Shown: positions 6,925 to 8,948 of the stretch, piece by piece
How positions within the stretch are numbered: the first letter of the stretch is position 1
How the letters are laid out: each line of letters opens with the position of its first letter
Assembly (NCBI GenBank): GCA_023393155.1
Contig: JAEWML010000022.1
Location: 1 to 8,948, forward strand
Source of the DNA: Bacillota bacterium
GTDB lineage: Bacteria > Bacillota > Clostridia > Oscillospirales > Oscillospiraceae
Direction of reading: 5' to 3'
DNA: 8,948 nucleotides
Program-made: the position numbers and the translations under genes
The notes under the pieces: generated by a model
The model's database searches: none
What the model saw: the letters and a program-made list of their open reading frames with translations, nothing else
Told to the model about the DNA's origin: nothing

Positions 6925-7161
6925 TTGAAACCACGAAAACATCCACTCGGCGAAATGAACGTCGTAGGCGCGCATATAACGAAAATACGTCTTGAAAAAG
7001 GGCTGAAGCAGAAGGAACTGCTTGCCAAACTCCAGTCCGAGGGCATGGAGATCACCGGTTCCTGCCTCTCGAAAATTGAGGGGCAGACAAAAATGGTAAC
7101 GGATAAAGACTTGCTGATTATCGCTAAAGCGCTCGGAGTTAAGCCGGAGGATTTGCTTTAA
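6925..7161 (+). CDS. XRE/Cro-type HTH transcriptional regulator
   Basis: A 78-residue protein that is essentially one lambda-repressor-like HTH domain: HITKIRLEKGLKQKELLAKLQ (helices 1-2), SCLSKIEGQTKMVTDKDLLIIAKALGVKPEDLL (recognition helix onward), with no extra sensing or protease domain. I choose TTG at 6925 because GAGGTG (6913-6918) lies 6 nt upstream; the alternative GTG at 6916 overlaps that site and would add MLI. The promoter is weak: TATAAT at 6884-6889 lies within operator site 3 and there is no good -35. This suggests the protein limits its own synthesis and represses the divergent gene. Small HTH proteins of this kind occur in phage switches, mobile elements and type II toxin-antitoxin loci; no further member is adjacent here. 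Confidence 0.85.
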   Translation: MKPRKHPLGEMNVVGAHITKIRLEKGLKQKELLAKLQSEGMEITGSCLSKIEGQTKMVTDKDLLIIAKALGVKPEDLL

Positions 7162-7311
7162 CACTCCATGGCAGCCGCATGTAAATTGACAGTTTGGCGT
7201 TTCTGTTTCTCCATTTTGCTCAAAGCATATACTGTATTATCATAAAAAGAAGACATATTTTCGGTTTAATTTATTAACCGTACATGGACCGTCGCTTAAG
7301 GAGTTACTTTC

Positions 7312-8019
7312 ATGATTGTCCATAAAAACGCAGAGTTCAGCACTTCTTGTCGATTGCCATGCGATCCGTGTTGCTGCAACGGCTACCTCATCGGCCCCAT
7401 CGGCCCCACTGGCCCCGCAGGGCGTGCAAGGCCCCAACGGAAGCAGGGAGTTCAGGGTCCCGCCGGCGACACAGAAGCCACAGGAGCTACCGGTCCAACC
7501 GGGCCTGCAAGTGCAAATAATACTTATATTGAAACCGGGACACTGGGAACAATTAACGCCGGGATTTCTTATAATTAAGGCAGAGGAAATAACGAGGCTT
7601 TTGCCGCGCTAATATTTGACTGTGGTTCTGATAAGGAGGTTACAGAGATAGCCGCTTACTTTATGCAGGCAGGCGCAGGTACGGGAGTTTTTCAAATGGC
7701 AATTCTCATGCCAACAGGCGGCAATAGTCAGGCTGAGGTTGTTGCAGTAACAAACACAGTCAATTCCATTTTTGGAGGGTTTTTTGTGATTCCGCTCACT
7801 GCATCGGTTACGCTCAGGGCCAATACATCATACTATCTGGCGGTATATAGTCAGGTCAATGCATCGATCATCGGCGGATTTACCGCGGGTGCATCACCAG
7901 GAGGAGACGCACCTCCAATCAATTTTAGAGTGCAAAATCTGTCCGGTTTCAGAGTCGGTCAGAGTATCAGCACCAGCGATACAAGCCAGCGTTTGTCGCC
8001 TTGGCTATATTTGTGTTAA
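7312..8019 (+). pseudogene. Collagen-like (Gly-X-Y) surface/spore-coat type protein, disrupted
   Basis: One frame runs from ATG 7312 (AAGGAG at 7298-7303) to TAA 8017-8019 but is broken by an in-frame TAA at 7576-7578. The product would have a Cys-rich N terminus (CDPCCCNG, 17-24), a short Gly-X-Y stretch (28-66), and a beta-rich C-terminal domain of about 165 residues, a layout like BclA-type exosporium and other Firmicutes collagen-like proteins. Triplets fail at residues 38-45 (RARPQRKQ), exactly where the +1 frame reads GVQGPNGSR. One extra base near 7420-7423 and one lost from the G-run near 7447 would restore an unbroken repeat. E55 also sits where glycine is expected. An ATG at 7663 could restart the last 118 codons, but the SD-like AAGGAGGT (7633-7640) is 22 nt away. 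No sigma-A promoter is clear; CATATACT at 7226 is a tentative sporulation-type -10. Confidence 0.75.
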
Positions 8020-8091
8020 AATAGCTTTCAAGCTGCGAAAAGCTCCCGGTATGCTTTCGTTGCAGCCGGTACAGGGATAACGATGATATGA

Positions 8092-8137
8092 CCAGCCTAA
8101 AACAGACATGCCGCATCTGTTTTAGGCTGGCTTTTTC
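8092..8137 (+). terminator. Intrinsic terminator after the collagen-like gene
   Basis: A 15 bp perfect stem (8092-8106 with 8116-8130), 9 nt loop, then CTTTTTCT. It lies 72 nt after the final stop of the disrupted gene and is well formed, so the transcription unit is still intact even though the reading frame is not. Confidence 0.88.
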
Positions 8138-8469
8138 TATGCCCGTGATTCCGGCGCAGCTTACGGTCCAGCCGTTTTTGCCGAATTGGCAGCCGTGAAC
8201 TTCGGGGCTTTCTCTGATAGTGGGCCTCCTAAAAGTTAGCTGGCGGCACGCCGTTAAAATCAGATGATATTTTATTGAACATTGCCGCTTGTTCGGCTAT
8301 AATTGAAAAAAGCGGCTGATAAAGTCCGAAAAAGCTGATGCAGAACCATGGGGACGATTGGGTGACAGGAAGTTAATTGGCGTTAAGCCGAGGCCTTTAT
8401 CCAACGTCACGGCAAAACACATTTAAATTGCAAGCTCGACATTGCTGTGCAGAAAAAGAGGTGAGCGTT
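8138..8469. other. Gene-free stretch before the LacI-type gene
   Basis: No convincing coding frame on either strand. It holds a promoter at 8275-8303 and, downstream, a leader of about 160 nt without a recognisable riboswitch, attenuator hairpin or LacI operator palindrome. The left part (8138-8270) may be decayed sequence; short open frames there have neither ribosome binding sites nor recognisable motifs. Confidence 0.5.
8275..8303 (+). promoter_or_regulatory. Sigma-A promoter upstream of the LacI-type gene
   Basis: TTGAAC (8275-8280), 17 bp spacer, consensus TATAAT (8298-8303), with start expected near 8310. It uses the same -35 hexamer and spacing as the tRNA-Leu promoter. The nearest downstream gene begins at 8470, so the transcript would carry a leader of about 160 nt. 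Confidence 0.75.
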
Positions 8470-8948
8470 ATGAAAAAGCCACGGGTAACGGCAAAGGATG
8501 TTGCAAAGCGGGCGGGCGTTTCCGCTGCCACCGTCTCTATGATTCTCAATGGGAAAGAGGGCAGCAAGTTTCCCGAGAGAACCTGCCGCCGCGTGATAGA
8601 CGCCTGCAATGAATTGGGGTACATGCGAAGCAGCGTGTCCAAAGCGGCTGCCCTTGAAAACAAGGTGCTGGTGGCCATCACTCCCACGCTCTCAAATCTC
8701 TACTATGTCCATATGGTGGAGGCCATGCAGCGCCGCGCCAAGGAATTGGGCTATTCCCTGCTGGCATTTAATACGTTTCGCGAGATTTCGCAGGAAACAC
8801 GCATATTGCAGATCTGTAATCAAATTCCGTTTGCGGGCATGTTTTTTCTCTATCCGCCGGAAAACAGTTTGCTGCTCCAGCAGGTGAACTGGACCAAGCC
8901 GACCATCCATATCTATGATAAAAACGTACATAACAATGCCGATATTTT
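8470..8948 (+). CDS. LacI-family transcriptional regulator (3' partial)
   Basis: The first 159 codons of a LacI/GalR-type regulator, cut by the window end. Residues 1-55 form the DNA-binding HTH and hinge: VTAKDVAKRAGVSAATVSMILNG is the family signature, followed by CRRVIDACNELGYMRS. From about residue 64 the periplasmic-binding-protein-like effector domain begins (VLVAITPTLSNLYYVHMVEAMQRRAKELGYSLLAFNT). Such proteins are usually dimeric repressors of sugar-use genes and respond to a sugar ligand; the specificity cannot be read here because the regulated genes lie outside. The start has GAGGTG (8458-8463) 6 nt upstream. Compared with the usual ATVSRVLNG, this protein has ATVSMILNG. Confidence 0.93.
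   Translation, partial: MKKPRVTAKDVAKRAGVSAATVSMILNGKEGSKFPERTCRRVIDACNELGYMRSSVSKAAALENKVLVAITPTLSNLYYVHMVEAMQRRAKELGYSLLAFNTFREISQETRILQICNQIPFAGMFFLYPPENSLLLQQVNWTKPTIHIYDKNVHNNADI

Noticed and set aside
6862..7164. A 100-codon - strand open frame opposite the HTH gene
   Set aside because: The + strand frame is a clear HTH domain with a ribosome binding site; the reverse frame runs into the operator sites and has no recognisable motif.
7383..7500. Gly-X-Y tract as a CRISPR-like or tandem DNA repeat
   Set aside because: The periodicity is codon-level collagen triplets with varying bases, not repeated units with spacers.
8397..8931. Open frames on both strands overlapping the LacI-type gene
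   Set aside because: They are out-of-frame shadows of a gene with an unmistakable LacI HTH signature.

Overview
This window looks like a chromosomal stretch from a Gram-positive, endospore-forming Clostridia member, probably a GC-rich gut lineage such as Oscillospiraceae (inference). DnaK lacks the segment of roughly two dozen residues seen in Gram-negative DnaK ATPase domains. The gene order grpE-dnaK-dnaJ is typical of Firmicutes. The AGGAGG-type ribosome binding sites and a decayed collagen-like surface gene fit the same picture. No genus-level marker is present.

Positions 1-4493 hold the end of a heat-shock operon on the + strand: grpE (5' cut by the window edge), dnaK and dnaJ. A PHP-type histidinol-phosphatase gene starts 8 nt after the dnaJ stop. 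GrpE, DnaK and DnaJ form the Hsp70 cycle of nucleotide exchange, ATP-driven client binding and J-domain stimulation; the phosphatase appears to be a co-transcribed metabolic passenger. Positions 4502-6241 form a second unit: a promoter, a leader with three consecutive short hairpins, rpiB (ribose-5-phosphate isomerase B), then a membrane-anchored putative glycoside-hydrolase-like protein and a strong terminator.

A well-formed class II tRNA-Leu(CAA) with near-consensus promoter and its own terminator occupies 6292-6495. Immediately after it the base composition becomes visibly more AT-rich and the content looks accessory. A bidirectional terminator is followed by a divergent pair: a 55-residue protein on the - strand and a small XRE/Cro-type HTH regulator on the + strand. 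The roughly 125 bp between them carry three inverted repeats of the form TATAATTC-N8-GAATTATA, one lying within a perfect-consensus promoter, which is the strongest candidate for an unreported regulatory module here.

Next comes a collagen-like (Gly-X-Y) gene that is broken: an in-frame TAA plus what looks like two compensating single-base indels and a glycine loss in the triplet region. After its terminator lies about 330 bp without a gene, containing a good sigma-A-type promoter, and then the first 159 codons of a LacI-family regulator cut by the window end.
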